A stretch of 64,000 nucleotides of DNA from Anabaena cylindrica PCC 7122 (GTDB taxonomy: Bacteria; Cyanobacteriota; Cyanobacteriia; Cyanobacteriales; Nostocaceae): assembly GCF_000317695.1 (NCBI RefSeq), contig NC_019771.1, positions 2,608,001 to 2,672,000 of the forward strand, in the 5' to 3' direction. The notes below the pieces were generated by a model that searched no databases, was not told where the DNA came from, and worked only from the letters and a program-made list of their open reading frames with translations. A program made the translations under genes and the position numbers. Positions 37,279 to 45,953 of the stretch are shown one piece after another (position 1 is the first letter of the stretch; each line of letters opens with the position of its first letter).

Positions 37279-37452
37279 AATTTGACTATTAGTATTTTTG
37301 GCGATGGTGCGGCAATTGGAGGATTGAACCCTGTTATAGCAATTTGCTGATCAAACTTTAAAAAGAGCAGATCAATACATAGGGTTAAGTTTGCTACTTC
37401 TTTACCCCAGTTTTTACTTTTCCTTGCTTATCTTAACCGGTTAATTTTTAAT

Positions 37453-37857
37453 CTAGAATGGTAGTCGAAACCAACGAGTTAGGGCATCATCTAAGCGATC
37501 GCACCATGACGGTGTACGCCAATTATGTTCGGTAATTTTTTCTAGCAACTGATGACCAAGGGGAGTGAGGCGAAAACCGTCTGTAATGCCTTGTCCATCG
37601 ACTTCTCGCCGTAGGACTCCGACTTCAATCAACCAATCGAAAGCGTTATCACAGTTCAATTCTGATAAAGGGCGTTTGGTGTAACCTTGTTTAACACCTT
37701 TTTCCATAGCGATCGCACTCACGGAAACACTCTGAGTCCGCATGGCTGTAAATAAACTGAGATCAAAGGGTGAACAAATGAGCGATCGCTCGGCTCTTAA
37801 GAGTGTTTTTGGGGTATAAACAAAGGGTTTAGGGTTGGAAAAATCAATAGTAGGCAT
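37453..37857 (-). CDS. cyanobacterial hypothetical protein (Npun_F0494-like)
   Basis: 134 residues, basic, no signal peptide. The pattern in the C-terminal half (AFDWLIEVGVLRREVDGQGITDGFRLTPLGHQLLEKI) looks like a winged-helix end, with a helix, a short wing and a terminal helix, suggestive of a small DNA-binding protein. I believe the family is annotated Npun_F0494 in cyanobacteria, but cannot confirm it. The ATG (37855-37857) is formed by a degenerate STRR unit. Function unknown. Confidence 0.6.
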   Translation of the reverse strand: MPTIDFSNPKPFVYTPKTLLRAERSLICSPFDLSLFTAMRTQSVSVSAIAMEKGVKQGYTKRPLSELNCDNAFDWLIEVGVLRREVDGQGITDGFRLTPLGHQLLEKITEHNWRTPSWCDRLDDALTRWFRLPF

Positions 37858-37893
37858 AGGTAACAGGTGACAGGTGACAGGTGACAGGTGAAA
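37855..37893. repeat. STRR tract (ACAGGTG units) overlapping a start codon
   Basis: Five units of ACAGGTG or a close variant, immediately 5' of the minus-strand 134-aa gene. The last degenerate unit contributes the start codon. Confidence 0.75.
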
Positions 37894-38052
37894 GGAAGAG
37901 GTAAGAGCTAGAAAAGGTTATTTTCTGTTGTCTGTTCCCAGTCACCTGCTGTATCAGGAATCAAAGCAGATTCCCATAACAATTTCTATAAATATTGTAA
38001 ATTACTGTAAAATTTCAAGTGCATCAACAATCTGAAACAGGAAAGGTTAATT

Positions 38053-38490
38053 ATGCCACTAGCAGTTGGTACAGATGCGCCTGCATTTACCGCTAAAGAT
38101 ACAAACGGCAACACAGTTTCATTATCTGATTTTGCTGGTAAGACGGTAGTTGTGTATTTCTACCCCAAAGATGATACGCCAGGCTGCACCAAACAAGCTT
38201 GTAGTTTCCGGGATGCCCAACCTGAATATCAAGGTAAAAATGTTGTGGTATTGGGAGTTAGTGCTGATGATGAGGCTGCCCATCAAGCATTCACCGCTAA
38301 ATATAATCTGAATTTTCCCTTACTAGTTGACACCGACAAAGCCCTCATCAGCGCTTTTGATGTTGATGGTGGCGGTTATGCCAAGCGCGTCACTTTCGTA
38401 ATTGACCCCAATGGTAAAATCATTCATGTTGACAGTGCTGTGAACACTAGTACCCACGCTAGTGATGTTTTAGCAGTACTGGGCTTGTAG
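38053..38490 (+). CDS. thioredoxin-dependent peroxiredoxin Q/Bcp
   Basis: 145 residues. Reduces H2O2 and organic peroxides, using thioredoxin. The peroxidatic C45 lies in the conserved PKDDTPGCTKQAC, and the resolving cysteine is C50, five residues later, which is the PrxQ/Bcp type. The rest (VVVYFYP, VLGVSADD, RVTFVIDPNGKI) is typical. Probably monomeric and cytoplasmic. A terminator-like stem lies just downstream. An AGGAAAGG stretch precedes the ATG at about 10 bp. Confidence 0.95.
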   Translation: MPLAVGTDAPAFTAKDTNGNTVSLSDFAGKTVVVYFYPKDDTPGCTKQACSFRDAQPEYQGKNVVVLGVSADDEAAHQAFTAKYNLNFPLLVDTDKALISAFDVDGGGYAKRVTFVIDPNGKIIHVDSAVNTSTHASDVLAVLGL

Positions 38491-38569
38491 TTTTTCATAA
38501 CAGCACTCAGCTAACTGACCGAATTTTAGATTTTCAATCTAAACAAATCCAAAATCCAAGATTGTTTGA

Positions 38570-38614
38570 CCTCAACTCCCACCAAATCAAGGTTAGGAGT
38601 TGAGGTTTTGAGTT
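38570..38614 (+). terminator. putative terminator after the peroxiredoxin gene
   Basis: CCTCAACTCC (38570-38579) pairs with GGAGTTGAGG (38596-38605) in a 10-bp stem, followed by TTTTGAGTTTT. It lies between the convergent peroxiredoxin and 125-aa genes and may serve both. Confidence 0.6.
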
Positions 38615-38615
38615 T

Positions 38616-38993
38616 TCATTTATCTGACGGTAATAATAGCCTCGATGGTGTATTTTCTCCAGATGTAGTCAAGGTTGAAGATGGATTTTGCCGTTGCTGA
38701 CCTTGAATTAGTTTTTCTTGTCTAGCTTTAAATGCTGCTGCTGCGTCATCCAACTTTTGATTCTGTTGATCAGGATTCCAGTTGAGTGTTCCAAAATTGG
38801 CCTGATGAATCAGGTTAAACATATTGAAATCTGAACCATTACCGGAGAAATTGGTATTGCGTTCGCTCTCCAAACCACCAAGAGGTTGATTAAGATCAGC
38901 TAAACTAGGTTGTGCTACTAGCAGGGAAGCAAAGCTAATTCCCGCAAAAGTCGCAACTAAAATTTTGTGAACTGGTAAAAATGGTCTTTTCAT
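38616..38993 (-). CDS. exported hypothetical protein (125 aa)
   Basis: 125 residues. A signal peptide (residues 1-32, basic start MKRPFLPVHK, hydrophobic core, SLADL end) marks it as periplasmic or secreted. The mature part is polar (Asn/Gln-rich, QNQKLDDAAAAFKARQEKLIQGQQ), with a helix near 80-100, and carries no recognised domain. The open frame continues upstream to 39092, overlapping the permease gene, but GAGGGGAAATTTC before ATG 38993 gives a good ribosome-binding site and the signal peptide, so the shorter start is chosen. Function unknown. Confidence 0.68.
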   Translation of the reverse strand: MKRPFLPVHKILVATFAGISFASLLVAQPSLADLNQPLGGLESERNTNFSGNGSDFNMFNLIHQANFGTLNWNPDQQNQKLDDAAAAFKARQEKLIQGQQRQNPSSTLTTSGENTPSRLLLPSDK

Positions 38994-39036
38994 GAAATTT
39001 CCCCTCGTATTTGACTGAGTTAATGATGCTTCTATC

Positions 39037-39912
39037 TTAAGCAAGAGTTTTGCGTAATTGGGGTTGAATGGCGAGTAAAGCCACCAACGCAAAACCTACT
39101 AAGACTAACAATGCTCCCCCAAAGGTAACATCACCCCAAAAAGCGTGCATGACGATATCATTTAATCCCCAAGTGCTATGAAGGTATAAATAGCGAATTG
39201 GTTCAATTGCATAGCTAAGAGGATTGAGGGTAGCGATGACCTGCAACCAACTAGGCATAAAGGATAATGGTGCTAAAGCTGTGCTGGCGAAGAGTAAAGG
39301 CAGGTTAGTAACAAAAATTACTGCGATCAGTTCAATGTGACCGGGTAAAGCAAAAGCCAAACCGAGAGAAATAGCGGTGACACCCAAAGCCAGAAGTAAG
39401 ACAATGAGAGCGATCGCACTTAACCCAGCCGCATCCGGTAAACCAGCCCCTAAAAACGCCGCTGCTGCCACAATTACAGCCGCTTGCAGTAAACTTTGGC
39501 TAATAATAAAGATAGCAGAGGCAAAGACAATCGAGAAGCGAGAAGCTAAAGGTGCAACCAGTAACCGATTTAAAAAACCAAATTCCCTGTCGAACATCAC
39601 AGGTAAACCGGCATTCAAAGCCCCAGCAAAAGCGGTAAAAACAATTACACCAGCTGCCAAAAATTGACCGTAATTTGTCGTACTTCCAAATAAACCTTTA
39701 GGGGCATTTTGAAATAATGCACCAAATAAAACCAACCACATCACCGGTTGAATAATTCCTGCTACCAGACTAGAAGGACGGCGTTGTAATTGGATAAATA
39801 GACGACGAGTTAAAGCCAGAGTTTCTTGAACTAATTCACCAAAGAAACTGGGAGTGGTTTCAGTAACAACCGTAGGTGCGGCTAATTGTTGCCAATTCAT
39901 ATCAGTCTTCAT
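39037..39912 (-). CDS. ABC-2 type transporter permease (DrrB-like)
   Basis: About 291 residues with six hydrophobic helices and the ABC-2 permease outline (early FIQLQRRPSSLVAGIIQPVMWLVLFG; the EFGFLNRLLVAP motif; C-terminal LNPLSYAIEPIRYLYL). Partner of the ATPase at 41255-42274, which resembles the DrrA type, so the pair probably exports a hydrophobic compound, lipid or polysaccharide. The two genes point the same way but are separated by about 1.3 kb holding an opposite-strand gene and a MITE. ATG 39912 is chosen; TTG 39927 and ATG 39900 are alternatives. Confidence 0.88.
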   Translation of the reverse strand: MKTDMNWQQLAAPTVVTETTPSFFGELVQETLALTRRLFIQLQRRPSSLVAGIIQPVMWLVLFGALFQNAPKGLFGSTTNYGQFLAAGVIVFTAFAGALNAGLPVMFDREFGFLNRLLVAPLASRFSIVFASAIFIISQSLLQAAVIVAAAAFLGAGLPDAAGLSAIALIVLLLALGVTAISLGLAFALPGHIELIAVIFVTNLPLLFASTALAPLSFMPSWLQVIATLNPLSYAIEPIRYLYLHSTWGLNDIVMHAFWGDVTFGGALLVLVGFALVALLAIQPQLRKTLA

Positions 39913-40238
39913 AGCGATTTTGTCCAAAGTTCAAATACACAGTGATAAAATTAATCAGTAAAGATTATAAATATTCTGCAATTTTTAATAAGCAAAGAAT
40001 ATTTATAATTCTTAACACCATATTATAACAAAAAATCATTGATAGACTATTCACAAATTAATCACCTACAGCGGATTTCATTTAAATGAGATACAAACTT
40101 GAACAATGAAACTTTTGTGGTGCGGGCATCTTGCCCGCTAGATATGTACCTTATAACCGCGAAATCCGCTGTAAGTCAATTAGTGTTTTTTGTGTTTCGA
40201 TAAACTCTCTGATTAGAGTAATCAACAGTTAAAGTTTT
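39913..40238. other. intergenic region with MITE
   Basis: About 325 bp between the divergent permease and DUF4351 genes, containing the MITE at 40067-40173. Otherwise AT-rich with no supported feature. Confidence 0.5.
40067..40173. repeat. MITE with TACAGCGGATTTC terminal inverted repeats
   Basis: 107 bp with 13-bp perfect terminal inverted repeats: TACAGCGGATTTC at the left and GAAATCCGCTGTA at the right. An internal hairpin GCGGGCATCTTGCCCGC is visible, and the left end continues into TGAGATACAA, a motif also seen in the 4617 element. TA at each outer end suits an IS630/Tc1-type target duplication. No transposase inside. Confidence 0.75.
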
Positions 40239-41174
40239 ATGACTCGACAGCCACATGATCAATTTGCAAAAGAATATTTACAGGAGTTATTAACTTCTTT
40301 AGGTAATGCAGAAACCGGCAAAGATGTTAAAAGCGAAGTTCGGGAAATAGATGTTTGGTTTGTTCCCAATAATTCAAATCCGTCTGATAAGTTGGAATTA
40401 GAATTATTAGCAAAAATGGCAGTCACAAGCTGTCTATTTGAACCGTTTCGTAATGCTCCAAGTGAAATAGAGATTAGGAGTTGTTTGCTAAAATTATATA
40501 CCGTTCATAGCGATTTATTGCGACAAGCTAAACGAGAAAAACGGTCTATATCTGAAGGACAATTACCATATTTATGGATTTTAACCCCTTCATGTTCTGT
40601 GAGAATGCTGAACGGATTTAGCGCACAACTGCAAAACTCACCTAGTTGGGGTGAAGGGGTTTATTTTTTGCCAGAATTCTTAAAAACAGCTATTGTTGCT
40701 ATTAATCAGTTACCGACTAGTCCAGATACTCTATGGTTAAGAGTGTTGGGAAAAGGAAAAACCCAAAAACAAGCTGTAGAAGAATTGGTTAAACTATCAG
40801 AAGATACTGAAAAATGGGATCACCTACTAGAGATTTTAGCGTCTTGGCGCAAAAATATAGAAGTGACAGATAATGTAAATGATGAAGAGAGAGAATTAAT
40901 TATGAACTTATCACCAGCGTATCTCAAACAACGGGAAGAATGGCGACAAGAAGGACTGCAAGCAGGACGACAAGAAGGTAGACAGGAAGGTAGTTTAGAC
41001 GGACAGCGTTTGATGGTAGTGAGTTTACTAACAGGTCGTTTTGGCGCTATAGATGAGAAATTATCTGCAATTATTACTCCTATCATGGAGCTTTCTCTAC
41101 CGGAAAGGACTGACTTACTACTCAATTTGTCGAATATTTCGCGTGAGGAATTATTAGCTAGGTTTGGAAGTTGA
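40239..41174 (+). CDS. Rpn-like protein with C-terminal DUF4351 domain
   Basis: 311 residues. The N-terminal part (MTRQPHDQFAKEYLQELL ... EVREIDVWFVPN) matches the cyanobacterial Rpn/PD-(D/E)XK-like group, and a DUF4351 domain ends the protein (near 252-310: RLMVVSLLTGRFG...LARFGS). A repeated Arg/Gln/Glu/Gly stretch (EWRQEGLQAGRQEGRQEGS, about 230-248) links the two, as is common for these proteins. The family is linked to transposase-like or recombination-promoting nucleases; catalysis here is unproven, and the ExK of the nuclease motif is not clear. It lies between two ABC-exporter genes on the opposite strand, next to a MITE, and may be a recent arrival. Confidence 0.75.
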   Translation: MTRQPHDQFAKEYLQELLTSLGNAETGKDVKSEVREIDVWFVPNNSNPSDKLELELLAKMAVTSCLFEPFRNAPSEIEIRSCLLKLYTVHSDLLRQAKREKRSISEGQLPYLWILTPSCSVRMLNGFSAQLQNSPSWGEGVYFLPEFLKTAIVAINQLPTSPDTLWLRVLGKGKTQKQAVEELVKLSEDTEKWDHLLEILASWRKNIEVTDNVNDEERELIMNLSPAYLKQREEWRQEGLQAGRQEGRQEGSLDGQRLMVVSLLTGRFGAIDEKLSAIITPIMELSLPERTDLLLNLSNISREELLARFGS

Positions 41175-41254
41175 TTGCACTAAAATTGCGAGGATTTAGG
41201 AATTAGGAGAAAAAAATCTTCTTTCCATCTCTCAATTCCTAATTCCCAATTAAA

Positions 41255-42274
41255 CTATCTCATATTTTGCTTTTTCTCCGCTTTAGGATCACGGTTAGCA
41301 ACAGCAGCTAATTCCGCATCCATCAAAGTTTTTCCAGTTGCAGCCAGATAAACATCATCTAAACTAGGACGAGATTGAGCAATACCAAAAATCGGTAAAC
41401 CGACATTATTTAAGGCTTGCTGAATAGTAATTAAAGCATCATTTTGGGGTGTGACTACCAAATTTAAGGAGTTACCTTGGGCGTTATTGATGATGATTTC
41501 GTGAACAAAAGGTAACGCCTCCAACAGATTTTTAGCTTTGTCTGCCTCGTCGCTGGGTGAAAATTCGCGGATACGGAGAGTAATGCGATCGCCCCCAACT
41601 TGGTCTTTTAACTGCGAAGGTGTACCATTAGCAATAACTAGACCGCGATCTATGATTGCTACCCTATCAGCTAAAGCATCAACTTCTTCTAAATAATGGC
41701 TGGTAATCACAACCGTTGTTCCCGCAGCGCGTAACTTCCGCAGAAATTCCCATACTACGAAACGGCTTTCAATGTCAAGCCCTACCGTTGGTTCATCCAA
41801 CACCAACACATCTGGAGAATGAAGTAAACCAGCAGCCAAATCTAAGCGTTTGCGTAAACCACCAGAATAGGTGCCGGTTTTTTTATCAGCGTATTCTTGT
41901 AAACCCAGTAAATCTAATACATTGTTAATCCGCTGTTTGATAACTGCACGAGGAAGATGATAAAGTGCCGCTTGCAATTGCAGCAACTCCTTACCCGTCA
42001 GCATCTTATCTAAAGCCACTTCTTGAGCCACATAACCCAGCTTTTGCCGTGCTAGTTTGGGATTAGCTAACGCCGAAATTCCCGAAACCTCGATTTTGCC
42101 AGCATCAGGGGTTGTCAGCGTACACAAAGCCCGGAGAGTGGTAGTTTTCCCTGCACCATTGGGCCCGAGTAAGCCAAAGATTTCCCCAGGTTGTACCTGA
42201 AAGGAGACATCTTTGACAGCCTCAACAGTACCGTAGCATTTTTGTAGATTTTCAATTAAAACGGCGGGAGCCAT
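41255..42274 (-). CDS. ABC transporter ATP-binding protein (DrrA-like)
   Basis: 339 residues. Walker A GLLGPNGAGKTTT (34-46), signature SGGLRKRLDLA and Walker B LVLDEPTVGLD are all intact, with an H-loop TSHYLEEVD. The C-terminal extension (about 230-320) resembles the DUF4162 region of daunorubicin-resistance ATPases. It energises export through the ABC-2 permease at 39037. The transporter substrate is unknown. The ATPase gene comes first in transcription order, as in drrAB, but the permease follows only after a 1.3-kb interruption with an opposite-strand gene. Confidence 0.92.
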   Translation of the reverse strand: MAPAVLIENLQKCYGTVEAVKDVSFQVQPGEIFGLLGPNGAGKTTTLRALCTLTTPDAGKIEVSGISALANPKLARQKLGYVAQEVALDKMLTGKELLQLQAALYHLPRAVIKQRINNVLDLLGLQEYADKKTGTYSGGLRKRLDLAAGLLHSPDVLVLDEPTVGLDIESRFVVWEFLRKLRAAGTTVVITSHYLEEVDALADRVAIIDRGLVIANGTPSQLKDQVGGDRITLRIREFSPSDEADKAKNLLEALPFVHEIIINNAQGNSLNLVVTPQNDALITIQQALNNVGLPIFGIAQSRPSLDDVYLAATGKTLMDAELAAVANRDPKAEKKQNMR

Positions 42275-42555
42275 GACAGCTATAATCCCTAACTATACAA
42301 TTCTCAACAATCTATCTTCTATTGTACGAGTTGGGCGTTAGCTGTGATGAGTTCTGTTCTACTATTCTTGAGAAAATTTAGATTTTGCCAATCTTAGGGC
42401 TAAAACCGCTGAATTTTATGCTTACCCAGAATCAAAGAGGAACAACCCTGTATGGGGATGTGCTTATCTACGGAAAGGATTTTCTAGTATAATTTGGGAC
42501 TTTTTAGATATTCTCCCATAGGAGTTATTAAACTTTTCCGACTTTATTTATTTTT

Positions 42556-43365
42556 CTAGCAGTGGTTTCTTGATGAATCAGGCATAATTGTATCTTGCAA
42601 ATTTGCACCCTTGAGGTTAGCACCTTGAAGATTTGCACCTCTGAGGTTAGCACGCTGAAGATTTGCACCTGCTAAATTTGCATATCTTAAATTACTCCAA
42701 CTTAAATCAGCATTCGTCAAATTAGCCTCACTCAAATTAGCTTTGAATAAGTATGAACTCCCCAAATGCACTCTAGTTAAATTAGCTTTAGACAAATTCG
42801 CTTTGTAAAGGTAAGCTGTCATTACTTCTGCGTCATATAAATTAGCTTCACTCAGGTCAGCAGCAATTAAATTAGCACCAATTAAGTTAGCAAAACTCAG
42901 ATTACTGCGGATGAGCTTGGCCGCTGCTAAATCTGCATCATTTAATATAGCGTTGCTAAAATCAGTACCAATCAAATTAGCATCTGTGATCACAGCATTT
43001 CTGAGATTGGCATCACTCAAATTAGCACCGATTAAATTTACCTGGCTTAAATCGGCCTGTGTCAAGTCTGCACCGCTGAAATTAGCAATACTCAAGTTAG
43101 CTTGACTCAGGTTAGCTTCAATTAGCTTGGCTTGAGAAAGGTTAGCATTGGTTAAATTCGCAAACATCAAATTTGTGCGTACTAGTAAAGCGTGACTTAA
43201 ATCTACTTTGGTGAAATTAACTCCTTGGAGATTTGCACCCCGGAGGTTTTCCCCTTGCAAATTAGCGGTGCTGAGGTCTATTTCAATTTGGGGATTTTGC
43301 TTTCTCCACTCTATCCATGTAACTGCACCTGCTTGAAGTAAGGCTAAATGCTTTTGATTTACCAT
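42556..43365 (-). CDS. pentapeptide-repeat protein
   Basis: 269 residues. After about 35 residues (QKHLALLQAGAVTWIEWRKQNPQ), nearly the whole protein is A(D/N)LXX pentapeptide repeats that fold as a right-handed four-sided beta helix. No signal peptide, so probably cytoplasmic. ATG 43365 is chosen because AAAGGAG sits five bases upstream and it leaves a 10-nt gap after ccmP; the open frame to 43422 would overlap ccmP by 47 nt. Likely co-transcribed with ccmP. Whether it has any carboxysome role is unknown; many pentapeptide proteins have no assigned function. Confidence 0.85.
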   Translation of the reverse strand: MVNQKHLALLQAGAVTWIEWRKQNPQIEIDLSTANLQGENLRGANLQGVNFTKVDLSHALLVRTNLMFANLTNANLSQAKLIEANLSQANLSIANFSGADLTQADLSQVNLIGANLSDANLRNAVITDANLIGTDFSNAILNDADLAAAKLIRSNLSFANLIGANLIAADLSEANLYDAEVMTAYLYKANLSKANLTRVHLGSSYLFKANLSEANLTNADLSWSNLRYANLAGANLQRANLRGANLQGANLKGANLQDTIMPDSSRNHC

Positions 43366-43375
43366 TTTTGCTCCT

Positions 43376-44014
43376 TTATTCCTGACGCTGACTCTGGGGT
43401 GTACGACCAGGTACATTTTCAATTGCTGTTAAAGCTCCTGCTGCACCGGCTAAAATATCTCTTTCATGTCCACCTAAATAAAGCCGGCCAAAGCTACCTA
43501 CGGCTTGTACTTCTAAAATGTTAATTGCGGCTGCTTTCTCGGCTTCATTGGCAGCTAGGGCAGCGTAAGCAGCTGGTTCAACTTCTAATACATACAGTGT
43601 TTGTCCTGCGAGTAGCAGTTGTCCTCTGCGTGTGCGGTTAATCAGTTGGGTTTGGTAAGCATCAATATTGCGAATAATCTGGCTAGAAACTACACGGGGT
43701 TTGAGACAGTCTTCTTTTTTGACTCCCAGCATTGCTAAAATAGCTTGGCCTGCGGCTCGTGTTTCCCCTTGAGAACCAGAATGAATTTCTAAGAGTCCAT
43801 ACAATCTTTCTACTACCTGTACTCCTGGACGGACAGAAGCCGACTTAAGGGCAACATCTGTAATTTTATTAATTTCGATACCTGGTGAAATTTCAATCCA
43901 CAGGGATGTATCCCCTGGTAATGGTAAGAATCCTTGGGCTACTGTTCCCATATATGCGGCGTGTTGAGGTTGCAGATTGTCTAGAAATACAAAACTGCGT
44001 AGTTCTATGCCCAA
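43376..44014 (-). CDS. ccmP: carboxysome shell protein CcmP (tandem BMC domains)
   Basis: 212 residues, two fused BMC shell domains. The start MGIELRSFVFLDNLQPQHAA, the stretch GDTSLWIEISPGIEINKITD, and RGQLLLAGQTLYVLEVEPAAYAALAANEAEKAA all match the known cyanobacterial CcmP. CcmP forms a trimer of tandem BMC domains that stack into a two-layer assembly with a gated pore in the beta-carboxysome shell, thought to pass larger metabolites such as RuBP or 3-phosphoglycerate. The gene is not with the ccmKLMN cluster, as is usual for ccmP. A pentapeptide-repeat gene follows 10 nt downstream; chlI is divergent on the other side. Confidence 0.92.
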   Translation of the reverse strand: MGIELRSFVFLDNLQPQHAAYMGTVAQGFLPLPGDTSLWIEISPGIEINKITDVALKSASVRPGVQVVERLYGLLEIHSGSQGETRAAGQAILAMLGVKKEDCLKPRVVSSQIIRNIDAYQTQLINRTRRGQLLLAGQTLYVLEVEPAAYAALAANEAEKAAAINILEVQAVGSFGRLYLGGHERDILAGAAGALTAIENVPGRTPQSQRQE

Positions 44015-44214
44015 GGTTTCGCTCTCCAGTCATGAGGGTAAATGTTCTCTATATGCAATATATGAGTTTACGATAAAAGCTACATGAGCAAAATAGAATC
44101 TGAGGTTGAAGGTACTGATTAATTATTTTGCTGCTCTGCTTCCCTGCCCCTTAGCCTCCCCAGATGTGGCAAAATAAAGAATTGTAATCACAAAAGTATT
44201 GTTAAGGTAATTTA

Positions 44215-45333
44215 GTGACTTCAACTGCTCAAACTAAAGTAAGTGCGCGTCGCGCGGTCTTTCCATTTACAGCAATTGTCGGCCAGGAAGAAATGAAACT
44301 GGCATTGTTGTTAAATGTGATTGATCCCAAAATTGGTGGTGTAATGATTATGGGCGATCGCGGCACCGGCAAATCTACAACCATCCGTGCTTTGGCAGAC
44401 CTGCTGCCAGAAATCCCCGTAGTCGCTAACGACCCCTTCAATAGTGACCCCAATGACCCGGATTTGATGAGTGATGAAGTCCGTCAATTACTAGCAGAAG
44501 GGGGAGAAATTCCCATAGATCATAAAAAGGTGCAAATGGTAGATTTACCATTAGGCGCAACTGAAGACCGGGTTTGCGGTACTATCGACATTGAAAAAGC
44601 TTTATCTGAAGGTGTGAAAGCTTTTGAACCAGGGCTACTAGCCAAAGCTAACAGAGGGATTCTTTATGTTGATGAAGTCAACTTATTAGATGACCACTTA
44701 GTAGATGTACTTCTCGATTCTGCTGCTAGTGGTTGGAACACTGTGGAACGGGAAGGTATTTCTATCCGTCACCCAGCGCGGTTTGTTCTGGTTGGTTCGG
44801 GAAATCCAGAAGAAGGGGAATTGCGTCCCCAGTTACTCGACCGTTTTGGAATGCACGCAGAAATTCACACGGTGAAAGAGCCGGCTTTGCGGGTGCAAAT
44901 TGTGGAAGAACGGGGAGAATTTGACCAAAATCCTGCCGTATATTTAGAACAACATAAAACTCCCCAGGAAGCATTACAACAGCAAATTGTCAATGCTCAG
45001 GAATTATTACCAAAAGTTAACCTTGACTATGACTTGAGGGTAAAAATTTCGGAAGTTTGTTCAGAATTAGATGTAGACGGTTTGCGGGGTGACATTGTTA
45101 CCAACCGCGCTGCTAAGGCTTTAACCTCATTTGAAGGACGGACAGAAGTTACAGTTGATGATATTCGACGGGTAATTACATTATGTCTGCGTCACCGTTT
45201 GCGGAAAGACCCCTTGGAATCCATTGATACTGGCTATAAAGTTGAAAAAGTGTTTTGTCGCGTTTTTGGTGTGGAATTACCAGAAGACTCAGCACAGAAA
45301 AACGGCACAGGTATGAAAACTGGGGTTAGGTAA
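44215..45333 (+). CDS. chlI: magnesium chelatase subunit I (ChlI)
   Basis: 372 residues. AAA+ ATPase subunit of the ChlI/ChlD/ChlH complex that inserts Mg2+ into protoporphyrin IX, the first committed step of chlorophyll synthesis. Walker A GDRGTGKST (47-55), Walker B ILYVDEVNLL (near 149), sensor GSGNPEEGELRPQLLDRFG and C-terminal helices (RRVITLCLRHRLRKDP) are all typical. GTG start at 44215, preceded by AAGGTAA. The stop TAA lies in the first unit of an STRR (TGGGTGA). Confidence 0.95.
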   Translation: MTSTAQTKVSARRAVFPFTAIVGQEEMKLALLLNVIDPKIGGVMIMGDRGTGKSTTIRALADLLPEIPVVANDPFNSDPNDPDLMSDEVRQLLAEGGEIPIDHKKVQMVDLPLGATEDRVCGTIDIEKALSEGVKAFEPGLLAKANRGILYVDEVNLLDDHLVDVLLDSAASGWNTVEREGISIRHPARFVLVGSGNPEEGELRPQLLDRFGMHAEIHTVKEPALRVQIVEERGEFDQNPAVYLEQHKTPQEALQQQIVNAQELLPKVNLDYDLRVKISEVCSELDVDGLRGDIVTNRAAKALTSFEGRTEVTVDDIRRVITLCLRHRLRKDPLESIDTGYKVEKVFCRVFGVELPEDSAQKNGTGMKTGVR

Positions 45334-45410
45334 TGGGTGATGGGTGATGGGTGATTGGTGATGGGTAATTGATAAAACTAATTTTACCTATTCCCTATTC
45401 CCTATTCCCT
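45331..45410. repeat. STRR tracts (TGGGTGA and ATTCCCT units)
   Basis: Begins in the chlI stop codon with TAATGGG, TGATGGG, TGATGGG, TGATTGG, TGATGGG. A second tract of about three ATTCCCT-like units follows (about 45387-45409). Confidence 0.8.
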
Positions 45411-45456
45411 CCCACAACTACATAATTGATTCTGCACAATTACTTTATATAATATT

Positions 45457-45774
45457 ATGAGATTTTTAAATATGTGTATCAACACTGTTATTTTATCTAG
45501 TCAATATAATCCCCCGCGATTTATTGAATTATTGATGCTTTCTCTAGCGATCGCAATGCTGGGAATTACAACCATAGTCCCAGATCTGGCTTATCTAGTG
45601 CTGGGCTTGAGTTTCGTCGTCGGTGCATCTATTTCTATTTTAGTGCGGGAATGGATATCTACAATAGCCCACGCTAACCCACCCTCGCCTCAAAGATTTA
45701 TTACGCAATTAACAGCATTGCTGTTACTGGGTATCAGTATTTATGGTTTTGCGGATTTAATTCGGACTCTATAA
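45457..45774 (+). CDS. small integral membrane protein
   Basis: 105 residues with three hydrophobic segments (about 27-45, 46-64, 85-100; e.g. MLSLAIAMLGITTIVPDLA and LGLSFVVGASISILV). No domain recognised. ATG 45457 and 45472 are both possible starts. It lies downstream of chlI on the same strand but separated by STRRs, so co-transcription is uncertain. A membrane location is confident; function is unknown. Confidence 0.55.
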   Translation: MRFLNMCINTVILSSQYNPPRFIELLMLSLAIAMLGITTIVPDLAYLVLGLSFVVGASISILVREWISTIAHANPPSPQRFITQLTALLLLGISIYGFADLIRTL

Positions 45775-45953
45775 ACGGATTAGACATAGGAGTGAAAATG
45801 ATTTTAGAGACGTTCCGGTGGAACGTCTCTACAAGGGTTTCAAGCCACGCACATTTAATTACCACCAGATGTCTATTTGATGTTGATGTTTTTTTAGACC
45901 GGCTTGCCAAGAAAGTGTACATAAGTTATTACTAAAGAAAAAACGATTAATTT

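Noticed and set aside
37279..37452. cobalamin riboswitch or tRNA upstream of cobQ
   Set aside because: No B12-box was found, and a GGTTCAATCC-like text (reverse strand, near 37325) does not pair as a T-arm and has no acceptor stem.
39913..40036. second gene in the permease-MITE gap
   Set aside because: Too short and AT-rich, with no start or ribosome-binding site.
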